From contig JBCAML010000012.1 of the NCBI GenBank assembly GCA_038503075.1, positions 1,612,001-1,676,000 on the forward strand: 64,000 bases of DNA, written 5' to 3'. The translations under genes were made by a program, and so were the position numbers. This document shows, piece by piece, positions 1-11,000 of the stretch (position 1 is the stretch's first letter; every line of letters starts with the position of its first letter). A model generated the notes under the pieces. The model ran no database searches. It had not been told where the DNA came from and saw only the letters and a program-made list of their open reading frames with translations. Source of the DNA: Gyromitra esculenta (taxonomy: Eukaryota; Ascomycota; Pezizomycetes; Pezizales; Discinaceae).

Positions 1-359
1 ACAAACCGATTGGGGGGGTAGAGTTGCTGCGCCATATCTCGATTAAGAACCTCAAATCATCATGCCTCGCCGGTCTAAGAAACGCGTTTATAAAACAAAA
101 ATACGCGCAACACCAGGTCAAGGGTCACCATTGCTATATGGATCAAAGATTTACGAGTTTTACTCCATGTGTAAGTATAAGCTATCGCACTCACTGTACA
201 CTTAACTCGTCGGTTACAAATAGACTAACGTGTAGAATACACAAGATGTAGCATAAGACTCTATGACTCAATCAAGGTCAGAGGCATAGAGATGGTATGG
301 GTCCCAAACCATTTTTATGGCGATCTGGAACGGATAGTTCCGTCGTTCCATCCTCATAC

Positions 360-499
360 CGTGAAATACGACCCAGCTTTTCCCTAAGCTAAACCTGATA
401 TAGTATTGGGCTTGGCGAAAAAGAATCTAAGCTACAGAATTTGACCATTTAGAAGCTTCCCTGCGTGAGCCACGGGGCAGAGCTGGGTCGTATTTCACG
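360..499. mobile_element. 140-bp TIR element (MITE-like), copy 1
   Basis: A perfect 19-bp inverted repeat bounds the element: CGTGAAATACGACCCAGCT at 360-378 and its reverse complement at 481-499. The interior has no open frame. Related sequence occurs at 3490-3642 and, in opposite orientation, at 4521-4660. Size, perfect termini, lack of coding capacity and copy number are those of a miniature inverted-repeat transposable element. No clear target-site duplication is visible, so the superfamily is unassigned. Confidence 0.75.
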
Positions 500-3489
500 C
501 GCACATATGGCCGGTATTATATTTTAAATATCGTAATATCCCAGTGATACCGAACAGGACCATGGGATGATCATGGAGGACATTCTCAGATCTATTGGAT
601 ACACCAAATACACGGTAATGTTCAATTACTTATTGGCTGTAATCAAGTTCCAATGCACATTCGACTTATCTAAGAACTTCCTTCATCCCATGGCCATGCG
701 ATAGCTACTTCCCTATTCGTTATTTCTAGGGAAGCACAGCCAAGTGCTTGGTCGGTCTGCAATATATTACCCTACCGGACCCAAACCAGTTCCTCCTATG
801 CTCTAGCTGTTCGCCGATCGATGTTTTGAAGAATCCCGTGCATCTTCTAAATCAGGACTCCTTGAGGGGCCCTGTCAGTTAGTCAGTGCTTTTCAAGCTT
901 CGGTTTATAATATTCCATAAATACTTCAACCCATTGAAATTAAAGAATAATATTTGCATGAACACATTGCAGTTGCCACATTCCCTTGCTGTTTGTGATG
1001 TAGGCTCGAGCATAAACTTAAAGCACATTTTCACAATTTTGTGATCCGTGTTTGAAGCTCGCAAACGCCTTCAGCTGTCCCTACAAATCGCTCCTTAAAA
1101 GATTTAAGTCCTGGTCTAGCTATATAACACATATTGAAGACGACTTCGAACCCTATTCGCGCCTTAAAAATGAGGCTTCTTAATCAGACCATCAAATGCC
1201 CCCAAATACCTATACGGTCTCTGTGGGTATACGTAAGCTAAGCAAGTTCGTAGATTTATTTCCCCCCTAAGGTGAGATAATAGGTTATGTGGTGATAAAT
1301 ATTGTGTTTAGCACCCTCATGCGGAACATAATATGTTTTAGGGTTGTTCTGAATCCACGATTGGGGCCTTTCTGTGGGTTTAGACACTCGACGCCAAATC
1401 TGAAATCCATTTTTCTAAAGAATTGCGACGTAGCGAAATCGTACGTTACTCTCACAAGACATTCTGAGACATCAGCAAATTATGTTTCGGCTTCATCGGA
1501 ATCTCATCACTTCACTTCTATTTCTATGGAACCGAATGATCGTGAATGCCAATCTCGGGAGTGATTTAACCACTGCAAATAATTCCTCGGATTTCGTTAG
1601 TAATTTCATCATCTCTGTTTCGGTAGGGCTTACCTCACAATTTAGATACGCCTTTGATCTAGGGTTACAGCTGGAAGGCACCCATCCCAATTATTTTTCT
1701 AGAATTATAAATAGTTATAGGTTTCCCCTCCTACAAACCGGCCCCTAAAGGCAGGGATAAGAAACGGGGATGTGGCGTCTGCACAGATGTTTCAAACACA
1801 AATCGTGGACCCTATTTTCTGGTTCTTATTCTAAGGATGACTACGGGTAAGCGCTTGTACTTTCCTCAACTCGGATTCCGAATACACGGCTTTCTCGGAG
1901 CCTACCGCGTCGGCACTTCATTCTCGGCACCGGCCAGTACTAACTTTAGTCAAGATCTGCAGGAGACTAACTGCGGCTAAATAGAAAAATTCATCGGCCC
2001 ACCTATAGATTGAAGTTATCACAATCTGCCAGCTGCTTTTACAGTATTGGGAGAGTTGAATATTAATCATCTAGAGGTGGGGCAAAAGCTGTACATGCTT
2101 GGTATCAGCGTGAATTAGAGTAAAGTCAGCGAGGATCTCGAGATAGTGAGCTGATGAACCCTTATCCAACGACTAGCTTCTTAGGATAGCGGATCTAGTG
2201 GAAGATTGCTGACGAAGGACGATGAAAGTTTCTAGAGGGAGAGAGGGGATATCAGTGAGCAAAGAAAGGTCACTTAACTTAGGGAAACCAGTGAAAGGCA
2301 GTCTAAATGAGCACGCGATATATAGTATGACGAATATGTAAAATAACACATACCAATCAATATGTTTTAGAATAACAAGCGATTCAAAACAGCACAGTAG
2401 GAAGGTTTCTCAAGACTATACTCCTGTCTGCTTTCTATAAACCACCCATTGTGATACCTATATCGCCAACATTCGTTCAGTCAACATAATTCTTATTCTC
2501 ACGAAAAAAATACCCTCACTCTTAATTCCATAGCCCCGTGTTCGAATAAGTGCTGTTAGGAAACGAGCTGGGAAAAAGCAAAAATATAGCAGTGTCCACA
2601 TATCCTCGGAATTTAGTTCCCGGATCTTCCAAAGCGCTCATGGCCAACGCCGTAACCAATGTAAGCAATCAGCTGCAGGACTGCATAAAAATTACCTGTC
2701 GCCCACATTCTTAGCAAACATACGTACTAGAAAACAGGGGGAATGTCTTTGTATGCTACGGAATTTGTGCCCGATACCATGGCAGACAAAGCCACCCCCC
2801 ATGTTTTCCGGTTCATATGCTTGTTAACAAGCACACTAGTATCTACATATGCACTGCAATTGATAGAACTAATCAAATAGGTCGAAGCTAAAAGTCTTTC
2901 TGCATTGCTTCTTGTATCATTCTGAGTCGTATGTTATAATTATTCTAGATGATATCGATCAATATGTACATGTATTTAGTTTTGAACGTTCCTTGTGTAT
3001 ACTATCACAGATCATGATGGCGGATGTTGATCGCCATAAATGAATGACATACTCGATCTAAGCATAACGAGTATACTTCCGCTTATCCGTAGAACAATAT
3101 CCAGTAAACTCTAAGAACAATAACAACAATCGATCATCATCAAATCCCCTTCAACTATTCTAAGAGATTTAATTTGATCATCTATTTGGGAGTAGTGACA
3201 CTCCCATACTACGCTCACTTCCGTTTTAAAATTACATGTATAAAATCGGTTTTCGGTCGAGCTAGTAGTCCTCTCATCTCAATGACAGCCTCATCCTTTT
3301 TCATCTTCTCACTAAATTAAAAAAAGGCGCAATCCCAACACCTCTAGGCGTCACAGATTACGCCTTCCCACCATATAAGAGCACAGTTCTTGTAGCGGAA
3401 TCCTCTTTAAACCTATCGAGGCCATGCGCATACCTCAGGTTAAAGGTAGGAAGTTGACTTCTCCAGACTCAGCATATCGTATCTACTAT

Positions 3490-3642
3490 CGACATACGAC
3501 CTAGCTATGTCCCAAGCTAAACTTGATATCGTGCGAAATGTGGCAGAGAAAACAGAAGTCCACCACTCAGGGCTCACTGTATGCACGAGCCACGTATTGT
3601 TGTGCTTTTACGTTGTTGCAAACTAGTTGGGCCGTATTTCTA
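3490..3642. mobile_element. 140-bp TIR element family, decayed copy 2
   Basis: This segment lines up with the element at 360-499: the interior words around CCAAGCTAAACTTGATAT match, and the ends retain weakened termini (CATACGACCTAGCT on the left, GGGCCGTATTTC on the right). Several differences are transitions, so it is probably an old, mutated copy. Confidence 0.5.
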
Positions 3643-4520
3643 CAGTAGATACGGTACATGTCACCGCGACGGAATGGATGGAAATCACGCAGATTAAGGC
3701 AGTCGATGCCAGCGTGCACCGCCTTAGATCAAATGAACAATATGCACGCCTAATGAAAATTCTCAGCTGTTAATTCAGACATTGGGATGGCATACACGCA
3801 GAGACTCGTTTCTGCCAGCGAAGCAGACCACCTGATACTGCTATTTAATCCTTTTCAGTTTCCTATAGAGCACGTACACATATACGCTACTAATGTCGAG
3901 TAATTATTGAGACCTCAACCACTAATAGGTTTCCCTCGCGACTTAATGCTCTCTCTTTTCGCCCTCCTAGTCCTACGGAAGCAGTGCAGCCTCCCTGCCC
4001 TCCTCAGCGATAAATCTTCCTTGCCGAGGCTCTAGGGCTTTTTGCAAAAAAAAAAACGGTGATAACCAGTTCTCATCCTCTCCTGATTCGTTATTTCTCC
4101 CAGCAAAAAAAATCCTGGAGCCTCAGTAAAGAAGCCCATTGAGGCGGGGAAGACTGCCACCTAGATCGAATAGTTAGTCATTTGATCAATTGGCACACGT
4201 GCGCGTGCGCGCGCCAAGGGTAGTGTATCGAAATCTGCCTTCCATGTTTTCGTCGAAGATCATCCTGCGAGGGGCCGAGAAAGGAAGCTGAGCCCTCCCA
4301 ATTCTTCTCCCAATTAAATGCTTACACACAAGAGGCGAGATCTCGGAGAAATTTCTCAATACTAAATCACGGACGCTCACTCGATTCTGTGACTGGGGTT
4401 TTGTCGAAACACGTACAGCTCGCTGTTGAGAGTGCACGTGGCTTGGGTGCGAAAAAATATTTCTGCAATTTAAGCTTTATTATATCGAGCTAACTCATGA
4501 TCAAGCATACCGTATGTACT

Positions 4521-4660
4521 CGTGAAATACGCTCCAGCTCTGCCCCGTGGCTTACGCAGGGAACGAGCTTCTAAATGGTCAAATTCTGTAGCTTAGATTC
4601 TCTTTCGCCAAGCCCAATACAATATTAGGTTTAGCTCAGAGTAAAGCTGGGTCGTACATC
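4521..4660. mobile_element. 140-bp TIR element family, copy 3 (inverted)
   Basis: The left end starts CGTGAAATACGCTCCAGCT and the right end reads AAGCTGGGTCGTAC, matching the termini of the element at 360-499. The interior matches that copy in reverse complement, including the segment around GGTCAAATTCTGTAGCTTAG. Length is the same, about 140 bp. It lies about 125 bp before the TIR array at 4785. Confidence 0.65.
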
Positions 4661-4784
4661 CTTCGGTAGAATTGTTGCAAGATTCTAGCCGTGATATTAG
4701 CTACTCTGGCCTGCTTAGGACGTTCGCTTATCTTCGTTTTTCTACAATAATTCTGCCCGAGACTGTATTTTATGAGTATGTACT

Positions 4785-5695
4785 ATGGGGGTAGAGGAAA
4801 GTCTGTCACCAAGTGGCGGTGCTGGTGGCGGTGCTTCTCTTCATGCTCAATATCCTGGTGCTCTTCTTTCGCTAAATAGCTTTTCAATCACTCTATCTCG
4901 GAAACGTCTCTACTTTCTGTAAGCTTGCTGCAAAATTTTAAAGGTTTCCCGATCTTGAGTTAGTTGACGGTTGAGTTTGACACTACCAGCATCGCCACCT
5001 GGTGACAGACTTACCCGGGTAAGTTAGATGACAGGTGGCGGTGCAAGTAAGAGCTGCCAGTCTTTCTTCCCACTCCACAACTCTTCGAGAGAACTAATAA
5101 AAATGGTAAGAGGTGGTGAATGCTATGTATCAAACATTAGATAAAATTAGTTAGTAATTTAAGTGAGTTTGAGTCCCCAAGAAAAGAGCTGCACCGCCAC
5201 CTGTCATCAGACTTTCCCTCACCCGAGTACTTGGGTGTAGGGGTAAGTCTCGCGAACGTGGCGGTGCAACAAGCTATATCAATTTTCCTGCCTCAATCCG
5301 CGCAACGCTTGCGAGGCCTGGTGGGGATACCTAATCAATTCAGAATGCTATATAGATAATGTGGACCTAAATTATTTGATAAAGCTAGGGAAGTTTAAAT
5401 AACTGTAAATCTCCCGATGAGAGAACTGCACCGCCACGATCGCCAGACTTTCTCCTACACCCGTGAGGGAAAGTCTGACGACAGGTGACGGTGCAAGTAA
5501 GAGATATCGATTTTTCTTCCCCTCAACGACTCTCCGAGGGGCCTAATATAAACGTCTGATAAATTAAAAATACCACTTATTAAACATCAAACTGGGTTAA
5601 TTGGAAAAAGTATGGAATGCGAATGAGTTTGAGTCCATCAGGAGAAGAACTGCACCGCCACCTGTCGGCAGACTTTCCCTTACACCCGAGTACTA
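4785..5695. mobile_element. Head-to-tail array of four related TIR elements
   Basis: Four consecutive units of about 215-235 bp each begin with an AAGTCTG..GGTGGCGGTGC type terminus and end with GCACCGCCACC..CAGACTT. Approximate limits are 4785-5015, 5016-5232, 5233-5465 and 5461-5695. Units share orientation: CAAGTAAGAG follows the left end in units 2 and 4, and GAGTTTGA precedes the right end in units 1, 2 and 4. Interiors have diverged and are AT-rich with no open frame. Junctions are nearly palindromic, for example around 5221-5240. This looks like a tandemised MITE family. Confidence 0.7.
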
Positions 5696-6829
5696 GCTAG
5701 GAAAATAAAGTTAGCGAAAGGAGTGAATTTAGGCAACAACCAACACCCACTCCATCCCTTCATTCGTTTTCAGGCACGCTATCTAAACCCGAAAGGGTGA
5801 CAAACAGTTGGTATCACACCGTGACGGTAGTGAAGTCACTAGAAAAAGGCTCTACGCTGCCTTTTATGGACTGGTTACCTCCTCACATCCTTTGGTTTTG
5901 GCAGTGCCAGACTAATATTTTAATTTTCAACTAGAGATGTTTGAATATAGCTTACTTGTCTAAATAAATATTTTAAAGTCGGCTGCAATAATCTCTAAGT
6001 TGCTTCCGTGCCATGTTGCAAATGTGAGGAGAAATTCGGGATGAAACCTAGGTTCACTCCTAACGAAGAGATGGAGCGCCAACGTGTGTACATATTGGGG
6101 TCGCGATATATGACTCGAGATAGCAGTGGAAGTGGAAGTAACAAGATTCTGATCTTAGGTAGCTTATTCTAAATTATTGCTAATATCTGAACCCGTTATT
6201 AGGGACGATGAATAGAAAATAAAGTCCAGGAATTTTATGAGTTTGAGCTCCCCAATTAAAGACTGGTTGGGGTGGGGGTTGACGTTTGCACCAACTGTTT
6301 TTATAAGCACATCCTGGAACATATCCATTCATCTGTATTCAAGCCAGGGGAGGGTAGCCATGAACTGAAGCATGGTAACCTGGTCGCCCGCCAAATTAAA
6401 TGTGGACTTCGTAACTCCGACTTGTCATGGTTAACGCTGTTACCAAATATCCGCTCCTTCAGGATTAGGCCTTGCACCTCGTCGCGCCCTAAAGGAGAGA
6501 AAACTGGGCATCAACCAAGGAATATATCCCTTAACTGTACTTTTTTTTTTGGGACCTACGTGAAAAGCGTGAGAGCTCAAAACATTGGGTGTTGAGCTCC
6601 GCCAAGCCAGTTTAGAGTTTTACGCTCTCCAGCCTGTGATTTGAAATCCCTCAGCTCTTCATGTGTATGTGTGATAAACCATGATTCCTCCAAGACATGT
6701 AATAATTGGTACCCGAGAGGCCGCGCTATCCCTCCGGTGATGGCACGCTAGCGGCTTCGTCATCCCAACGTTAGCACCCAACGCACAGACACCACCCTAA
6801 ATCCAAGGAATATCTGCTATAGCGAACGG

Positions 6830-8088
6830 AATATGCTTGCTCGTGCCCGTTGCTAGTCCGGAGTGTGTCTTGGCTCTCGCTGTAACGGAGGTGGAACTGT
6901 GCCAGGCCAGCCCTGCAGCCGAATCCACTGCAGGGAAACACCAACCAAATCCCCACTGGCATCCAGAACCGGTAACGCCCCCTCGACCGCCGGGAAAACC
7001 AATCGGACGCCAACAGGCGCCCCGCACTTTTCCTCTTTCTCCTGCCAACTCATTCCTCCCACACCTGCGTTTTTCGCGATTGGGGCCACAGCCAGCAGAA
7101 GGAAGAAGGAAGAAGGAAGAAGGAAAGCTGCTTCTTTTCTCTTTCTTTTCTTTTTCCTCGCTTGACCCTCGCTCGTCCTTTCTCTTCCCTCTCCAAGTTG
7201 AACCCATTGCCCATCCGACTCAGCCCGAGTCCCTTCCCCCCCGTTTTGTATGGTGGTCCCTGTTTGGCTATAGGCACGAGCGAGCGAGTGAGTGAAGCGT
7301 GCGGGCATCTCCCATCTCAGCAAAGTTGACCGCCCAATTGCGAAGAGGAGAAAACAATCGTCCACGCCCTCCAGCGCCTACCAGCTGCATCTTCCCGGAG
7401 ACTGCTTTCCCACTCCCTTCCTCACATTTAGATCTCGCTCTTGCTTGCTTGCATCGTGTAAGCTCCAGACCGACGGGCAAGGCGTTTGTTTTTTGTAGTC
7501 TGGCTCCTGATTGACGGTTGCTCTGACTTGACCTTCTGTGCCCACGTTCCGCCAGCCAGTGTGCACTCAGGAGTATAACGCTAACAACGACAACGACTAT
7601 CGTGAGTTCTCCCCTTACAGTCTCTATCGGATTACCATTTGAGCCTCCTTTTTGGCCTCTTTGCATGCTTGCTGCCATACTATCATCATCCTCCTCATCC
7701 TTCATCCTTCATCCGATCACGCTTCACCCGTCTCCCCTATTGCTTACATCCTGCTCGTTGCCTTTACCGCTGCATCTGATACCGGCCCGCTAACTCGGCA
7801 TTTAGACGATAAGATCTTTTTTCGCATAGCATAGCATTTTCTGTTTTTTATTCTTTCTATCTATTCGCCTCAGTTTATTATTCCAAATCCATTCATCAGT
7901 TATCCGTCGTTGTTCATCGAGTTCATCATCCTACTGTCACCTGTCAGTGCAATAGCCAGCTAGCCAATCATTAAAAACCCACCCCGCAGTATACCCGTGA
8001 GTTGAGCGATTTTCCCCGCTTTCCCCTGTCACGTCAATTGACGTTCCATATTTCTCGTGATAGATATTATTACATAGCACTATACATC
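6830..8088 (+). promoter_or_regulatory. Pyrimidine-rich promoter/5' leader of the Gln-rich gene
   Basis: From about 7020 the plus strand has C/T-rich blocks (7028-7060, 7130-7200, 7680-7760, 7840-7900), a common feature of constitutive fungal promoters and leaders. Open frames on both strands here are low-complexity Lys/Glu/Arg or Ser/Pro/Phe products of these tracts and not credible genes. There is no in-frame ATG upstream of 8089, so this stretch is non-coding leader plus promoter. No clear TATA box was found. Confidence 0.5.
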
Positions 8089-11000
8089 ATGGCATCTCAA
8101 CAGCAGCAGCAGCAGCAGCCAAGCTCATCCTTCTTCGATTTTGCGCCACAATTTCCTCCAGAAGAACAATCGTTCAACACATCCGGCGAAAGAGATACGA
8201 GTGGTAGCTATACCGGCGATTTTGGGGACCAAGGGAACCAGGGACATGGGCTGGAGTTTTCCGAGAGGGAAGGCATTGGAGGAAACGGAAGTGGAGGAGG
8301 AAGTGGTGGTAGCGCAGGAAGTTTAAATGGCCGGGACGGTGGTGAATCGCCAGTACAGCGCTTTAATAATCCGGCAAACACATTTGATTTGGAGTCGCAA
8401 CAGCAACAGCAACCGCACTCGGGTAGGTTGATCGATGTAGATAGTCCCGAGCATTCACCAGCTCAGAGCTATGCGCAGCCGATCCAGCAACAACCCCCGC
8501 AACAGCAACCGTCACCAGCAACAAGGTTTACGCAGCCCCCACAACCGCCATCCCCAACTCACCACTTCACGAAACCTATACTACCTCCGCCAGCTCAACC
8601 GGTACCGAATGCGCAGTTACAATCTTCGCCGGTCCACAGTTTTTCTCATACAGGCACTGTTCCACGAACTTCATTCGGAAGTGGTAGCATGACCGGCAGC
8701 GACCCTGCGCAACAGCAGCAGCAGCAGAACCCGTCTCCTATTCACAACTTTTCTAAACCTGTTCCTATAGCTCCACCGCAACAGCAACAACGTGAGCGTG
8801 ATTCTTCCCCTATTACTTCGTTTGGCCAGGTTCTTTCATCTTCCGTCTCATCGCTGCCATACCCGGCCACGATCACGAATCACTTCCCAATGCCGCCTGC
8901 ACCCCCGACCCCCGCAGCAGCGCCAAATCAAACTCCCGCATTTAATCAGTCACAATCGTACCCGCCGCCTCCGCTGTCTGTGACTTCAACATCATCGCAA
9001 CCGTTGTACAGCAATCATCGAGAAGCTCAACCGGCGCAACATACACCACCAACGCAACCAAAGAATGATAACTTCCCCGCTGGATGGTTGGACCCTGTTT
9101 CGCCGCCTCCATTAGGACCCTCGCAATCGGAGAGTATGCGTTCACTTCAGGAAGGGTCCATTGTGGAGTCGCGTGACTCTAGGCCAGTTTATACCACAGG
9201 AAATAGCACAGCTACCAATCGTGGAAGGAACCCATCAGCAAACAGGACAAATCAGGAGTATGATGCGGGTGTGATCCAAAGGCCCACCCCACCAAGCCAG
9301 CCACCAAGCCAGCCACAACAGGGTAGTAGCTATAGCTCACCTTCGTTTGATACTGGTAAGGAGCGAGAACGGGAACGAGAAAGACAGGAGCAACGTGAGC
9401 GAGAGCGAATGGAACGAGAGCGAGAGCGTGAGATCCAAGAGCGGGAGCAGCGTGAGCGCGAACGAGATCGTCAATGGGAACGTGAACAAGAGCGCGAACA
9501 GCCAGCTTACTCTCCTCTTACTCATAGTCAGCAGCAGCAACAACAGCAACAACGACTCCAACCTGCGTCGCCGTCTTACATCAAGGGGACATTCAACTAC
9601 CAGCAGCATCTACAGCGACAGATCCTCAGTGGTTCTACGTCACCAAGAAACAGATTAGGATACCAACCGCCTCCACTTCCGCCAGGAGTACTGCAGCCTA
9701 CACAACCGAAGAATACTAGCCCGTTGAGTGTCAGAGAGAGAGAATTGCACAGCAAATCGCAAAGCAATCCTAGCAGCAATGTCAGTACACCTCCGCAGGC
9801 AGGTTCAAGCCCGAGCCAACAACAGCAGTATGGGTCGCAATCTACAACTCCTCAAGGCATGCCAATCGGTCCGCAACATCAGCAGGAGAGGAAGGCCTCA
9901 TTTGGGGCGCCGCAACAGGTAACGGGTTCGATTAGTGGTGGTGGATATAACACGAACCCTTCTACAAGTCCTCATAATACCCAACCTCCGCAAAATTACT
10001 CTGGCTCGCCACATGGGTCCGCTACAAGCTCAACGAAGCCAAGTCGGACAGTACCTTATAGTCCTCCACAAGTCGCGCAGCCATCGCCTCCTGCTCCGCG
10101 TGATGACCGGGAAAGAGAACGGCAGCGTGAACAAGAACGGGATAGGGAACGGGAGCGCGAGCGCGAGCGTGAATGGGAACTGGAACAAGAACGTAACCGC
10201 GATCTGCCCCCACTCGATACCCAGCACCGTGATCATTACCATCCGCATCCGTTGCTCACGCCGTTGCCGGATGGCCCTGCGCCACCTCCTGCTCCGTCCT
10301 GTCCGCCGCCTGACACCCCCGGTAGTGAATTTGGTAGCCCTGCTATGGGACCATCGCTTTTGAAACAGGGTGGATATCGGGGTTTCATGGGATTAGGGTT
10401 GATGGGCAAGAAGCTAAGAGATGCACGAGAGGATGGAGAAGGTGGAACGCCGACCGGGTTTCTTGGGAGGCGCGGTCATAGCAAGAAGGGGTCTGACGAG
10501 AGGGGCGGCCCGCCACCACCATTAGGGAAACGGTTTAGTGGTGGTGCGAGTGGGCTCGGGAAAGGGGAGCGGCCAGGCAGCGCTGAAGAGGATGATCCAA
10601 TACCGACGGAATACCGCCCACAGAAAAGAATCGACGAAGATGTCGGTGAATCTGAAGACAATATTAGGCGGGACAATAACGGTAGTGGCTCAAAAAAAGG
10701 GTTGGGGCTGGGATTTTCATCAAATTTAGGTCCGCAGATGCAGCAAACTATTGGTGTTGGTACTGGTGCACCACCACCTCATCCTCAGAGCCAAAAGTCA
10801 CCAGAGAAGCAAGAACAGGGATTCAATCGGCCACCACTCAATCACAACCCATCGCAGGGTAGAAGCCCCGCGGAGGTTGGTTTGGGCGGATATCTGTACA
10901 ATAAACCAGCGATACCTCAAGCACCAGCTGGGAACCTTGGGAATACCCAAAACCCGAGATTTCCTGGCGCACAACATAACAACCACGTTACATCTCCCTT

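Larger units (their letters stand above)
1..6800. other. Gene-poor, repeat-bearing spacer
   Basis: No convincing gene is seen. Open frames are short, unrelated to families I recognise, and have no splice-linked partners. The stretch is AT-rich and contains two families of inverted-repeat elements, described separately: a 140-bp family (three copies) and a head-to-tail array at 4785-5695. A further decayed relative of the array may lie near 6220-6270, where a segment resembling the right interior of the array units recurs. Poor coding content and TpA richness fit RIP-decayed repeat DNA (inference). Confidence 0.6.

Noticed and set aside
4186..4437. Minus-strand frame of 83 codons
   Set aside because: No family resemblance, no signal peptide, and it lies between repeat copies.
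6797..7365. Overlapping open frames of 75-170 codons on both strands
   Set aside because: They are low-complexity Lys/Glu/Arg- or Ser/Pro-rich readings of a purine/pyrimidine tract in the leader of the Gln-rich gene, with no domain or splice support.
9337..9609. Minus-strand Leu-rich frame of 90 codons
   Set aside because: It is the antisense reading of the Gln- and Arg/Glu-rich codons of the large gene.
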